Positions 7,832 to 17,037 are shown, counted from the stretch's first letter. The stretch: DNA of 43,391 bases from Akkermansia muciniphila (GCA_945900775.1 CAMDJP010000022.1:1-43391), one strand, 5' to 3'. The notes: a model not told the origin generated them from the letters alone. A program made the numbers and translations.

Positions 7832-8628
7832 GCCCGCGCCTCCGGCAGGCCCATCCAACGCGCGACGTACCGTGCGCACTTTCGCGGCGTGGTCGGCAGC
7901 ACCGCGTGGTCGGAGAAAATGAGGTGCGAACCGCGTAGGCCAGGGCAGTTCCGCCGCAGCCACCACCAGACCGGCAGAGCCGGCACGATTACCTCGATTA
8001 AGCCCGTGAGGTAATACACGGGTAACGTCGCCGAGCGAGCGATTGGGCGCGGGTCGTTCCGCCGAATGAGCGTCGTGCGCCAGGCCCATCCGCGGATGTC
8101 CTGCCACGTGCGCCGCCGCACAAACTCGCGCAACTCTTCCCTCTGCTCTGGGTCGCGGCAACTCCGCAGCGCCATGACCGAGGCATAAAGCCAGGCGAAG
8201 ACCAGCACGAACAGCGGCCCAACGCTCCACAGCCCCACCTCCGCGAACCAGACACCCAGCATGAACGGGTGCCTCACAAAGCCGCCAGCGAGAATCAGTC
8301 CATCCGCTCGAAAAGTTTCCTGCCCAGCGCAACGCTTTTCCTCGATCTGCTTCAACAACGTCCAGCCGACTTGGGAACCGAACGACTCGGCCAAAAGCCA
8401 GCCAGCGCCAATCCCTTTTTCGCGCAATGCAGCGCGCACAGCACGCGCGTAATCATCGAGCGACCACTCGGTCGTACGCGGATAGGTAAACTCGACGAAC
8501 CGCACGCGGCCTGCCAGCGCACGACGAAAACTACCTACCACCGTCCAGTCACCGTGCAATCCCGGCAGGTAGATTAGCGTCGGCAGCGACGCATCACCGT
8601 GGATGCGCATCTGAAGTTCTTCAGCCAT
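7828..8628 (-). CDS. alpha/beta hydrolase family protein
   Basis: A 266-residue alpha/beta hydrolase-like protein. The opening LIYLPGLHGDWTVVGSF carries the oxyanion loop. The nucleophile elbow is LLAESFGS (Ser near residue 82), a variant of G-x-S-x-G in which the first Gly is Ala and the last is Ser. A hydrophobic segment near 127-150 could be a lid or a membrane contact. The region around SDHAVLP may supply the catalytic His and acid. It has no signal peptide, unlike its neighbour. It is the last gene of the operon that starts with the MarR regulator, 4 nt after the lipase-like gene. A lipid ester substrate is inferred from context only. Confidence 0.75.
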   Translation of the reverse strand: MAEELQMRIHGDASLPTLIYLPGLHGDWTVVGSFRRALAGRVRFVEFTYPRTTEWSLDDYARAVRAALREKGIGAGWLLAESFGSQVGWTLLKQIEEKRCAGQETFRADGLILAGGFVRHPFMLGVWFAEVGLWSVGPLFVLVFAWLYASVMALRSCRDPEQREELREFVRRRTWQDIRGWAWRTTLIRRNDPRPIARSATLPVYYLTGLIEVIVPALPVWWWLRRNCPGLRGSHLIFSDHAVLPTTPRKCARYVARWMGLPEARA

Positions 8629-8632
8629 GCCG

Positions 8633-9388
8633 TTACGGCTTCTCGTTTGACAGAGTGCATTGCGCGTCCTGAAAGCGACCGTTTTCGAGAAAATGCTCCA
8701 CCTGTCGCAGCGTCTCGCACTGCCACATCATGAACGTGTGCGAGGCGTGAACGGTGGTGGCATCCCGCATCCCCGCGACCGCCGTGGACGCCACGGCCAC
8801 CTTGCCATCGCTCGGGCCAGCCTGAAGGCGCGGCCAGCCAAAGGCCTGCCGGTCGCCCGCAATCACACCGCACTCGAAGTTCACCGCGCCGAGACGCTGA
8901 GGCAGGTCGTCCTCCGCCGTGCCGAGGCGCGGCAGATTGCGCCCGCCGAGCCAGCGCATGAGGGCGTTGCTCTTGAATTTGTCCGCCAACTCGCTCCCTT
9001 GGTTCGGTGGACCGAGCATCACCACGCGGCCGAGGCGAGGCAACTCGTGCGCGGTCAGGTATTGTCGCACGAGAATGCCGCCCATCGAGTGCGTAACGAA
9101 GTGAATGCGCGTCGCGTCGGCTGGGACGCGTGTTGTCAACGCGCGGTGGAGCTGCTCGTCAGCCAGTCGCTCGACCGGCACGCGCCACGACGGATAGTTT
9201 ACATTCACCACACGGTAGCCGGCACCTTCCAGCATCCACTCGACAGGCTTCATGGAAAGTGCTGTTCGCCCGTGCCCGTGTAGCAGGACGACCCACTCGC
9301 CGGCATGAGCGGGACTTTGCGACGCGGCCTTCACGCTGAAGACGAGCCACACCAGCGCCGCGCAGAGCGAAGTAAATAGTGGTGGCAT
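8633..9388 (-). CDS. secreted lipase-like alpha/beta hydrolase
   Basis: A 251-residue alpha/beta hydrolase with an N-terminal signal peptide (hydrophobic to about residue 22, then KAASQSPAHA). Motifs are the oxyanion segment VVLLHGHGRTALSM near 32-45 and the nucleophile elbow FVTHSMGG (Ser near 98). GPPNQGSELADKF is a segment shared by many triacylglycerol lipases and esterases. A likely catalytic His is in HASHTFMM near the C-terminus. It should act in the periplasm or outside the cell on acyl esters. The start codon lies 1 nt from the stop of the Aas-like gene, which ties it to the phospholipid module. Confidence 0.82.
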   Translation of the reverse strand: MPPLFTSLCAALVWLVFSVKAASQSPAHAGEWVVLLHGHGRTALSMKPVEWMLEGAGYRVVNVNYPSWRVPVERLADEQLHRALTTRVPADATRIHFVTHSMGGILVRQYLTAHELPRLGRVVMLGPPNQGSELADKFKSNALMRWLGGRNLPRLGTAEDDLPQRLGAVNFECGVIAGDRQAFGWPRLQAGPSDGKVAVASTAVAGMRDATTVHASHTFMMWQCETLRQVEHFLENGRFQDAQCTLSNEKP

Positions 9389-9389
9389 T

Positions 9390-11588
9390 TCAAATCATCT
9401 CCTGCAACGCCCGGTGGTTGACCTTGCCCGTGCCGAGCTTGGGAATCTCGGGTACCACCTTGATTTCGCGCGGCACGCAGAGATTTGTGAGGCCCTTGGC
9501 GCGAATAGCGGCGCGAATCTCCTCGATCGTCACGCGCGGCTCATTGGTCACGACCACGAGCGCCTCGCCCTTTTCCTCGTCGGGCCGTGTGATTACCGCC
9601 ACCTCGGTGCGCAGGCCGAAATGCTTGAACACGCCGGCCAAGGCATCTTCCACCGCCGTGAGACTCACCATCTCACCGCTCACCTTAGCGAACCGTTTCA
9701 CGCGGCCGAGAATGCGCACATAGCGCTGCGCGTCCACGGTCACGATGTCGCCGGTATCGTACCAGCCTCCGAGCGCTTGGAAGGCCGCGTTCGCGTCGAG
9801 GTTCAGGTAACCTTGCATGACGTTCGGTCCGCGGACGAAGAGCCTCCCGCCTTCGCTCACGCCTTCGACCGGTTCGATTCGATACTCCATGCCCGGCAGA
9901 AGCCGTCCTGCGGTGCCAGCCGCGTGTTCCAGCGGCGTATTCACACTCACGCCCGGACCACACTCGGTAGCGCCGTAACCCTCGAGAATGCGTACGCCAA
10001 AACGCTCAGACCACACCTGCGCGGTCGCCTGCTGCACCTTCTCCGCGCCGGCGAAGAGATAGCGGAGTGTACGGAAATCGTACGGATGCGCCTTGCGCGC
10101 GTAAGCGTTCAGAAAGGTGTTCGTGCTGAGCAGCACGGTGCAGTCGCGGTCGTAGAAAGCGGTCGGGACCAGCTTGTACTGCAGCGGCGAGGGGAAGAGA
10201 ACGACGTGCATTCCGCGTACCAGCGGAAGAAGCGTGCCGACGGTCAGCCCGAAACTATGGAAGAGCGGCAGGCAGTTGAAGATACGATCGCTCTCGCCGA
10301 GATCGGTTACGAGCAGCATCTGGCGGATATTCGCCAACAGATTCGCGTGCGTAAGCGCGACGCCTTTCGGCATTCCCTCCGAACCGCTCGTAAAAAGCAC
10401 CGCCGCCACCGTCGTCTCGTTCGCGAAGGGCGAGTACTGCGTCGCCCATCCGGGCAGGAAGGTGTGCCGAAAAAGGGTGGCGAGCTTTTGCGGCAGCGTA
10501 ATCTTCGCGCGCAGGTCTTCGAGAAAAATTACCTCCACGCCCGCGTCACGAAACGGCTGCACCTCGATATGCGCTCGCTCGAGAAAGGCGCGCGAGCTGA
10601 TAATCTGTTTCAGGCCCGCCAACCGCGCGCAGGCAAGCATTGTGGCCGTACCAGTCGAGAAATTCAGGATGGCTGGAACTTTGCCGAGTTGCCAGAGCGC
10701 GAGCAGCGCCATCGGCATTCCGTTCACGTTCGGTAAGAGCAACCCGACGCGCTCTACTTCTCCCGTCACGCCTGGGCGGAGCTGCTGTGCCAAAAGATCT
10801 ACGCGAGCCAACAGATGTCGATACGTCAACTCCGAGTGCGACATATCACTGAGCACAGCGTGGTTCGGCAGCCGATGCCGCGTTTCGGCGATGGCTCGCA
10901 ACACCGTGCACGGACCCAACTCTGTTTCCACCTCAAACTGTTGTGCCACCATCCGGTCGCGGAGCCAATTGGTCAGGTGCTCGCGCGCTGCCGTCGAACT
11001 CACGTGCTCCACCATCGGCGGTATCAGCACTTTACTAAAGTGCGCGGTGACTTTTTGGAACAGCCGTTTCCGTTCCACGTTCGGTGAGCCAACCAGCCAC
11101 TGCGCACCTCGCAGATAACAGATAATCACCTTCGCGTGGGATTTTTGAAGCAACAGTCCCGTGCCGTCGAAGAGTCGCATCAGCGAGGTAGTGCGCGACA
11201 CTCGGCCCTCGGGAAAAAGAACGAGCCGTCCGCCCTTCGCGAGAAACTCGGCCGCATGCTTGAACCCGTACGGCGAATCGGTGTCCACCGTAAACGTGTA
11301 TCGGTTGATCATCACGAACCGATGCATCAAGCTCCGCTGGGCTGCGGATTTCGAAACCACAAAACGCCAATCTCCATCAAGACAAACGCCGATGAAGAGC
11401 CAATCGAGCCACGACACGTGATTCGGTAACAGCAGCACCGGCCCGGGCGCATCCAGCACTTCGGTGTTATACGCACGGAAACGCCACCACACCTGCGCGA
11501 ACAAACGGAGCACGGGCTTGAGTAACGGCAGAAGACAATCCGCTAGGCTCGTCATAAGCCGGTCGATGCGGGACTCAGTGGTTGTCAT
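9390..11588 (-). CDS. aas: Aas-like lysophospholipid acyltransferase / acyl-ACP synthetase
   Basis: A 732-residue two-domain protein, close to the length of E. coli Aas (about 719). The N-terminal half is a PlsC-type acyltransferase with the catalytic H-x4-D in NHVSWLDW and the block FPEGRVSRT. The C-terminal half is an adenylate-forming enzyme: P-loop FTSGSEGMPKGVALTH, A5 GYGATECGPG, A7 YDTGDI, A8 GRVKRFAKVSGEM and the A10 lysine in LGTGKVNHRAL. The expected role is activation of free fatty acids to acyl-ACP and re-acylation of lysophospholipids at the inner membrane. It lies 1 nt downstream of the LplT-like transporter gene, the same pairing as lplT-aas in enterobacteria. Motifs look intact in both halves. 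The exact acyl acceptor is not shown. Confidence 0.9.
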   Translation of the reverse strand: MTTTESRIDRLMTSLADCLLPLLKPVLRLFAQVWWRFRAYNTEVLDAPGPVLLLPNHVSWLDWLFIGVCLDGDWRFVVSKSAAQRSLMHRFVMINRYTFTVDTDSPYGFKHAAEFLAKGGRLVLFPEGRVSRTTSLMRLFDGTGLLLQKSHAKVIICYLRGAQWLVGSPNVERKRLFQKVTAHFSKVLIPPMVEHVSSTAAREHLTNWLRDRMVAQQFEVETELGPCTVLRAIAETRHRLPNHAVLSDMSHSELTYRHLLARVDLLAQQLRPGVTGEVERVGLLLPNVNGMPMALLALWQLGKVPAILNFSTGTATMLACARLAGLKQIISSRAFLERAHIEVQPFRDAGVEVIFLEDLRAKITLPQKLATLFRHTFLPGWATQYSPFANETTVAAVLFTSGSEGMPKGVALTHANLLANIRQMLLVTDLGESDRIFNCLPLFHSFGLTVGTLLPLVRGMHVVLFPSPLQYKLVPTAFYDRDCTVLLSTNTFLNAYARKAHPYDFRTLRYLFAGAEKVQQATAQVWSERFGVRILEGYGATECGPGVSVNTPLEHAAGTAGRLLPGMEYRIEPVEGVSEGGRLFVRGPNVMQGYLNLDANAAFQALGGWYDTGDIVTVDAQRYVRILGRVKRFAKVSGEMVSLTAVEDALAGVFKHFGLRTEVAVITRPDEEKGEALVVVTNEPRVTIEEIRAAIRAKGLTNLCVPREIKVVPEIPKLGTGKVNHRALQEMI

Positions 11589-11589
11589 A

Positions 11590-12861
11590 TCAGGGATTAG
11601 TTTGAGACCGAATGGCTGGCTCGGGGATTCGCAGCCAGAGCAGCACCCCGCCGATTAGCGCGGCGAGGCCAAAGAAGATTGCCGACGGACTGTAATGGAA
11701 ATGCACGCCGACGAGGATGAGCGCGGTCGCGGCAATCATTGCCGAGTTGTCCACCACGTTCAGCACCGCGATGGTCTTGCCGAGCTTCGCCGGATCGCTC
11801 TCCGCCTGCAGCGACGCGTTGAGCGGAATGAGGTAGAGACCCGCCATCATGCCCGCTGCCACTAGAACCAGCACCACGGGCCAAACCAGTGAAAGGGTCG
11901 AACCGTTAAGGGTTACGCTCACACTTGAAAGGCTGGTCGGCTTAAAGACCTCGACCAGACCGAGTGCCATTATCGTGGAAGCCAGCAGCACGCCGTTGCG
12001 CCGCACCGCGCGTAAATCGCTCACGGGATAGAGCTGGCCAGCGAGAATGCTCCCGGCCATCACGCCTAGGCTGAGCCAGAGGCCGAGCAGCGCGATCTGC
12101 GTATTACTCTTCAGCTCAAGCACGTCGAGCCCCCATGCCTGAAAATTGATCTTCAGCGTCACGCCGCAGGCCCAGAAGACGCCGATGCCGACAAGAATCC
12201 TCACCAACCGTGGCGCGCCGAAGAGCTCGCGTGCGTGCGCGAAAAATTCGCCGACACTCGCGCGCAGGTGAACCCTCTCGTTCGACGGCGTACGGTCCAT
12301 GAAAAGGTTGAGCGCCAGCGAAAGAGCGTACACACCCAACACGATGAGGTAGCAGTACAGTGGCGACAGGTTGTCCACTATCTTCGCGCCGGCAATCGCG
12401 CCGACAAGGATGGCAATAAGCGTGAACATCTCAACGGTGCCGTTCGCCCTCACGAGCCGTTCGCGCGGCAGGATTTCCGGTAGGATGCCATACTTCGCCG
12501 GCGAATAGACGCACGCGCCGATGCCGACTATAAAATAGCCGATAGCCTCCCATGTGCGTCCGCTCGAGAGGCTGAGCATGGCGAGACCCGTGCCGGCGAA
12601 CTTGATGAGGTTGCCACCGGCGAGCCAGTGAGACTTCGAAAAACGGTCGTTTAAGTAACCGACAAACGGGCCGAGCAGCACGAACGGCATGTAAAAGAAG
12701 CTCGTGATCAACGCGCTTTTAAGCCGGAGCGCTTCATCCGTAATCTCGCCGTCTTGCTGCAGGCGCGTGAGCGGGCCGAGAAATATCCAGAGGATAACGT
12801 TGTCGCCAAACGCGCTCAGGAACTGGCTCGCCAGCAGGAGGGAATAGTTACGTGCGCGCAT
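11590..12861 (-). CDS. lplT: LplT-like lysophospholipid transporter (MFS)
   Basis: A major facilitator protein of about 423 residues with 12 predicted membrane helices. The opening RNYSLLLASQFLSAFGDNVI and the segment GPFVGYLNDRF (motif A-like) match the LplT branch, which flips lysophospholipids into the cytoplasmic leaflet for re-acylation. I place the start at ATG 12861; ATGs at 12903 and 12933 are possible but add residues unlike the family and run deep into the MarR gene. With this start the genes overlap by 14 bp, suggesting coupled translation. The direct aas neighbour supports the assignment more strongly than sequence alone, since MFS subfamilies look alike by eye. Confidence 0.85.
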   Translation of the reverse strand: MRARNYSLLLASQFLSAFGDNVILWIFLGPLTRLQQDGEITDEALRLKSALITSFFYMPFVLLGPFVGYLNDRFSKSHWLAGGNLIKFAGTGLAMLSLSSGRTWEAIGYFIVGIGACVYSPAKYGILPEILPRERLVRANGTVEMFTLIAILVGAIAGAKIVDNLSPLYCYLIVLGVYALSLALNLFMDRTPSNERVHLRASVGEFFAHARELFGAPRLVRILVGIGVFWACGVTLKINFQAWGLDVLELKSNTQIALLGLWLSLGVMAGSILAGQLYPVSDLRAVRRNGVLLASTIMALGLVEVFKPTSLSSVSVTLNGSTLSLVWPVVLVLVAAGMMAGLYLIPLNASLQAESDPAKLGKTIAVLNVVDNSAMIAATALILVGVHFHYSPSAIFFGLAALIGGVLLWLRIPEPAIRSQTNP

Positions 12862-13336
12862 GCTTAGGTTGATTGGAGAAGGGGCGAACGGCCTGTTCCG
12901 CATCGCGGCTGACTTGCCCGAATTCAGACACAATCTGGCGGACGCGCTTTTCCGATAGCCGCCCCCAGACAGCCAGAGCCGCGCGGTGATAATGGGGAAG
13001 AGTGCGTCGCACGAGCCGACGACCTGCGGCAGTCAACACGACCCGATAAGCGCGGCGATCCGTCTTGCTATCCCGGCGCTCCAAGAGTTTTCGCTTCTCG
13101 AGGCGATTGAGCAACCCGGTGATATTGGACCGATGAACGAGCAATGCACGGCTCAACTCCGCCTGCGTGCAGCCATCTGGGGCGTCGTGGAGAATCTTGA
13201 GGACATTGAACTGGCTTGGGCCAAGCCTCCACTGGGCGAAGAAAATCCGGCTCGCATTCCAGAGCGCTTCGGAGGCGCGCAGGAGACAAATGAGTGCCTC
13301 GTAACGGGGATTGAATTCAGCTTTTACAACTGGCAC
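12848..13336 (-). CDS. MarR family transcriptional regulator
   Basis: A 162-residue winged-helix regulator. The helix-turn-helix lies near residues 53-80 (GCTQAELSRALLVHRSNITG), followed by the wing with RRDSKTDRRAYRV, a MarR hallmark. The first and last helices would form the dimer interface and ligand pocket. The start is GTG at 13336. It is the first gene of a five-gene operon (this gene, LplT, Aas, lipase, hydrolase). Two palindromes with equal 8-nt spacers lie at or just before its start, so autoregulation is likely. MarR proteins often sense small hydrophobic or phenolic ligands. A fatty acid or lysolipid signal is my inference from the operon. Confidence 0.9.
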   Translation of the reverse strand: MPVVKAEFNPRYEALICLLRASEALWNASRIFFAQWRLGPSQFNVLKILHDAPDGCTQAELSRALLVHRSNITGLLNRLEKRKLLERRDSKTDRRAYRVVLTAAGRRLVRRTLPHYHRAALAVWGRLSEKRVRQIVSEFGQVSRDAEQAVRPFSNQPKHART

Positions 13337-13352
13337 GGGACAGAGCGTGCCA
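13331..13352. promoter_or_regulatory. palindrome over the MarR start codon
   Basis: TGGCACG (13331-13337) and CGTGCCA (13346-13352) are perfect inverted 7-mers with an 8-nt spacer. They overlap the GTG start of the MarR gene. It could be a second operator or an mRNA hairpin hiding the start. Confidence 0.45.
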
Positions 13353-13355
13353 GAG

Positions 13356-13375
13356 ATTGTTTATGAGTCAACAAT
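13356..13375. promoter_or_regulatory. candidate MarR operator ATTGTT-N8-AACAAT
   Basis: Perfect 6-bp inverted repeats, ATTGTT (13356-13361) and AACAAT (13370-13375), frame an 8-nt spacer in a 20-bp site typical of MarR dimers. The site ends 19 bp before the MarR start and adjoins TATAAA on the minus strand (13375-13380), a possible -10 element. Binding here would repress the whole lipid operon. Confidence 0.6.
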
Positions 13376-13408
13376 TTATAATGCGCCTTAATCGAGAAAA
13401 TCCAGCGT

Positions 13409-14191
13409 TTACTTGACGAACTGATACACGCCGCCGTTCTCGTCGGCGATGGATTTGAGTTGTGCGGCCCCGGAGGCGTCTTCAAAGGCGATTGCGTTGA
13501 CACGCACGGCACGTTGCGGATTGAGTTGGCGTAGCATCCCGATTTGGTCTGGAAACTGGCCATCCGAAAGCAACCAGATGGTGTCCGGTTTTAAACCGAA
13601 AGCCCATCGAATCGCCTGAGACGGGTCTGTACCACCGCCAACACCCCGCTCCAACACCCATTTCGTGGCAAAAGCAACGTTCTGCGGTGTGGCGGGCAGC
13701 ATATCCGTAGCGGGCATCGGCTCCGCGTCCGTGTCAAAAAAATAAACCATGAAGTGCGTCTCCGGCGGTAGTGTGCGGAGCGTCTGGATAAGGGCCGTCT
13801 TAGCCGCTTCGAAGCGATTCCCCGACATGCTCCCGGATTTGTCGATGGCGAAGACCAATCGATGCCCTTTGCCCTCGGCCCCGAGGAACTTGACCTCTTT
13901 CTTTGGCCCGTAATTTTCGGTTTCCTTGGGTGGATTGAGGAAAATGAGGTTGCCACGCGCAACCTCGTTCCCCTTTGCGGCGGCTTGCCGCCACCAGCGG
14001 CCAGCCTCGGCAAGATTCTTGGGAACCTCGCGCCCCTCGAAGTAGAGGTTGCCAAGATCGAGTGCTGCATTCCCATCCCCCTGCAACGCCCGTACGCGCA
14101 GAGCATTCACATCCGCACCCGAGGAAAAGAGGAGACTGGCAAAAAGAAGACTGACGAGCAATAACGCGGGGGTTGAAGGCCGAACTGGCAT
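13409..14191 (-). CDS. secreted Sel1-repeat and von Willebrand factor A protein
   Basis: A 260-residue protein with an N-terminal signal (hydrophobic to about residue 22). One or two Sel1-type repeats follow near 37-80 (AALDLGNLYFEGREVPKNLA then AGRWWRQAAAKGN), and then a VWA domain from about 110. The metal-ion site is complete: DKSGS at 117-121, the Thr in GGGTDPSQA and the Asp in LLSDGQ. VWA domains bind protein partners through a metal; Sel1 repeats also mediate contacts, so an extracytoplasmic scaffold role is likely. The start is ATG 14191. It sits 72 bp upstream of the MarR gene on the same strand, but the operator between them suggests separate transcription. No partner is identifiable. 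Confidence 0.85.
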   Translation of the reverse strand: MPVRPSTPALLLVSLLFASLLFSSGADVNALRVRALQGDGNAALDLGNLYFEGREVPKNLAEAGRWWRQAAAKGNEVARGNLIFLNPPKETENYGPKKEVKFLGAEGKGHRLVFAIDKSGSMSGNRFEAAKTALIQTLRTLPPETHFMVYFFDTDAEPMPATDMLPATPQNVAFATKWVLERGVGGGTDPSQAIRWAFGLKPDTIWLLSDGQFPDQIGMLRQLNPQRAVRVNAIAFEDASGAAQLKSIADENGGVYQFVK

Positions 14192-14292
14192 TGACGCAAT
14201 CTACTCAGAAACGTATTCGCCGCAAGCCCCAGCGAAAAGATTTGAATCAATCCATGACCTCCGCATAGTGGCAACGCTGTTACTTGAACCAG

Positions 14293-16629
14293 ATGGGCAA
14301 GAATGACCGAAATCTACGCGCCTCTTCGGCCCCCAGCCGCTGGCAAGACCGCCTCGCACCCCTGCCAGACAATCTCTCGCTGCTGGCGACATGGGTCCTG
14401 ATTTTCGTCGCTTGGCTATGCGGTGCTGTGGCTCGTTATCGCTGGCTGCATTTCGCCAATGACATTGAGGATTTCAAGTGGGGCGGAGTGCCGCTCACCA
14501 ACACGAACGACACCTACCTCTTCGCCTCCATCATCCAGAAAGCGCATCTCGGCACGCTGCAAGAAGCACCCGACTGCCCCGGCATCATGGCTAACGGAAT
14601 GATCACGGTGCTGCCGACGTTCCTGCTGAAGATTCTACCAGCCTCGGTGACGATTGACCATCTGATGGCTTGGTTGCCGGTGTTTTTGGGTGGGTTGATT
14701 GCCATCCCCATCGTGCTCATCGGCCGTCTGTACGGCTCCACCCTATGGGGCTTCTGCGCCGCGTTGCTCGCGACCGTATCCATTAGCTACTTCAATCGCA
14801 CGTTGGCGGGCTATTACGATACCGACCTCTTCTCGGTGACTATTCCCGCGCTGGCACTCTATTTCCTGCTCGCCGCGGACAAACGCGAAAGCCTACCGAT
14901 GCTTATCGCCGGCGCACTTGTCCTATTTGTCTATCCGTTCTTCTACCTCCCCGGCACGGTTATCGCGTTCGCCCTCGGCATCGCTTATGTCGGTTGCCGT
15001 GTATTGTTCAATTTCAGAGCCTCATTCACATGGCAGTCAGTGCTCATAATCGAAACAGCATTGGCATTTCTGGAAGGATCTGCGGGGTACAACATCGCTG
15101 CACGGCCATTGCTCTGGTTAACTCAGCTCTCCCTGCTTCTCGCTGCCTGCGTTGCTGCGCCACGACTATTCCTGCCCGCACAACTCGCCCACCAACGGAA
15201 GCGGCTTGGTTTGGTCGCTCTCCTTTTGCTGGTCACGAGCTACATGCTCGTAGCGGCAGGGCCCGCCCAGAAGATCTATGGCAGGGCCGAATCATATGCC
15301 CGTGCGGCGGCAGGCAAACTGGCTAGACCCGCGGAGACCAATGCCCTCAAATTCCACAACGCCCTCTCGACCGTACAGGAAGCGGTCACTGTTCCTGGGT
15401 CGCTCAAAGAGCGAGCTCGGACGATGGCTCAGCGAACGACCGGCTCAACGGCTGTCTCAGTTGCCGCGTTACTCGGCTATGCGTTACTGCTCATCTGGCG
15501 GCGCGAATTCTTGATAGCCTCGCCACTGATTGGCTTGGGAATCTTCGCCATCTGGGGCGGATACCGCTTCACCATGCATGCTACCGCCATCGCCGCGTTG
15601 GCGGCTGTTTATACCGTTTTTGCCGCGGCACAACTTTTGTTCCATCACGACTCAGCTCGCCGATTACAACTTTTGTTCCATCACGACTCAGCTCGCCGAT
15701 TGATTGTCTGGGGCGTGGTAGGCGCGGCTACTATCGCGGCCGTTGTCCCGAATATCCAAAACCTTCTCGAATACAACGCCCCACCAGTACTCGACAACAA
15801 AGCCGTCGAGGTACTCGACATTGCGAAGTCCGCCGTGAAGCCGGGCGACTATCTGCTCACGTGGTGGGATTATGGCACGGCGGGTTGGTACTACTCAGGG
15901 CTTCGCACTGTGTGCGATCCCAGCAACCAAGGGGACGATATCTTCCTCGTGGCCAAGGCGCTCAATTCCCCCTCACAACGCCTCGCGGCGAACCTCACCC
16001 GACTCGGGATAGAGACACACGCGCAAAAAAACCGTACCAACGCCGCTATCCGCACGCTGCTCGAGCCGCGCCTGAAAGAGTTCGGCGGGCTCGCCGCTTT
16101 CTTCCGTGAACTCGACAACCCCGCATTCAAGCCACCGGCGAAGACGCGCGAGGTTTATCTCTACCTGCCGACGATGCTACTTTACATGGTGCCGCCAATG
16201 CGCAACTTCAGCGAACGCGATCTCCTCACCGGCGAGAAGCAGCCGGACAAAACGATTCAGATCTTCGACAAGGCCGAAGTGAACGACCTCGAGGTCCGCC
16301 TTTATGCGGGTAACCGACCGGTGATTGTGGTCGACCGAAAGACACTCGTCGCTACCGTCCTCGCTGACGGCAGACGCTTGGATCTCCACACGCTCGATTT
16401 CATTCAGCGCTCGCCGAGCCGGAACCTTGCCGTCTCCCGCCAGCCTGGCAACCCGAATTCGAACCTCCACCTCACCCTCTCGCTCGATCCGCCGCTGAGT
16501 ATCCTGATGGACCGAGAAATCTTCCAATCCAACCTCGTGCAGATGTTCTTGTACGAGCTGTTCGATCCGAACCTTTTCGAGCCGGTGGCCTTCAACGCGA
16601 AGGCCAAGCTCTACCGGTTGAAGCAGTGA
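14293..16629 (+). CDS. STT3/PglB-like oligosaccharyltransferase
   Basis: A multi-pass membrane protein of about 778 residues in the STT3/PglB/AglB family, which transfers lipid-linked glycans to Asn of secreted proteins. The catalytic signature WWDYG is at about 524-528. The second acidic motif is YYDTDLF (D-x-D near 176-178), and an N-D-T motif near 73 may be the first external-loop Asp site. About a dozen hydrophobic segments precede the soluble C-terminal domain. I prefer ATG 14293 to the TTG at 14284. No Shine-Dalgarno is clear, and no other glycosylation gene is nearby. Residues near 446-469 contain a perfect 12-residue tandem duplication ([12 protein letters not shown] twice). The length is somewhat above Campylobacter PglB (713). 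Confidence 0.88.
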   Translation: MGKNDRNLRASSAPSRWQDRLAPLPDNLSLLATWVLIFVAWLCGAVARYRWLHFANDIEDFKWGGVPLTNTNDTYLFASIIQKAHLGTLQEAPDCPGIMANGMITVLPTFLLKILPASVTIDHLMAWLPVFLGGLIAIPIVLIGRLYGSTLWGFCAALLATVSISYFNRTLAGYYDTDLFSVTIPALALYFLLAADKRESLPMLIAGALVLFVYPFFYLPGTVIAFALGIAYVGCRVLFNFRASFTWQSVLIIETALAFLEGSAGYNIAARPLLWLTQLSLLLAACVAAPRLFLPAQLAHQRKRLGLVALLLLVTSYMLVAAGPAQKIYGRAESYARAAAGKLARPAETNALKFHNALSTVQEAVTVPGSLKERARTMAQRTTGSTAVSVAALLGYALLLIWRREFLIASPLIGLGIFAIWGGYRFTMHATAIAALAAVYTVFAAAQLLFHHDSARRLQLLFHHDSARRLIVWGVVGAATIAAVVPNIQNLLEYNAPPVLDNKAVEVLDIAKSAVKPGDYLLTWWDYGTAGWYYSGLRTVCDPSNQGDDIFLVAKALNSPSQRLAANLTRLGIETHAQKNRTNAAIRTLLEPRLKEFGGLAAFFRELDNPAFKPPAKTREVYLYLPTMLLYMVPPMRNFSERDLLTGEKQPDKTIQIFDKAEVNDLEVRLYAGNRPVIVVDRKTLVATVLADGRRLDLHTLDFIQRSPSRNLAVSRQPGNPNSNLHLTLSLDPPLSILMDREIFQSNLVQMFLYELFDPNLFEPVAFNAKAKLYRLKQ
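15630..15701 (+). repeat. 36-bp perfect in-frame tandem duplication in the STT3 gene
   Basis: Positions 15630-15665 and 15666-15701 are identical. The unit starts ACAACTTTTGTTCCATCACG and ends CGCCGATT. It adds 12 residues ([12 protein letters not shown]) and keeps the frame. Perfect identity at DNA level implies a very recent event or an assembly artefact. Confidence 0.95.
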
Positions 16630-16672
16630 CCCCGCCGCCCCAGCGACCTCACCATCAGAGGCAGTCGATATC

Positions 16673-17037
16673 CTACTGCTGCGTGTAGGCCCAAGTTGGT
16701 ATGGCCGACGGGGGTGCGTAGAATTCCACATGGCCGTCCTTATAAACCATGTTGTGCGGCATCTCGCTCTGATAGCTATGCCACCAGTTCTTGGGATCGG
16801 TCTGCGGGGTGGGCCGCCCTCGTGATTGTCGGCATACAACTTCATCGCCATTCCAGCCTGCCCCACATTGGAGGAACACTTGGTCTGCCTCGTCTTGGAC
16901 TTCGCATTGCCCAGTGCCGGCAGCAGCATCCCCGCGAGAATGCCGATGATGGCGATCACGACGAGTAATTCAATCAATGTGAATGCCACCCGGGTCGCTC
17001 GGAATTGCCCAGAGGCACGAGAAAACGCGGGGCTCAT
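16673..17037 (-). pseudogene. prepilin-like (H-x9-DG type) gene with frameshift and internal deletion
   Basis: The N-terminus is a textbook type IV prepilin-like signal: [20 protein letters not shown] then [20 protein letters not shown] and [13 protein letters not shown]. After that the frame enters sequence antisense to the STT3 gene. In the +1 frame the coding resumes as [20 protein letters not shown] and KDGHVEF, then stops at 16673, which is the usual C-terminal block of the verrucomicrobial/planctomycete prepilin-like family. The shift lies near 16813-16822. Full family members run about 200-280 residues; here only about 120 codons exist, so 80 or more central residues are gone. Both ends are well preserved, so the loss looks recent. 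I treat it as a pseudogene; a tiny functional pseudopilin is less likely. Confidence 0.75.
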
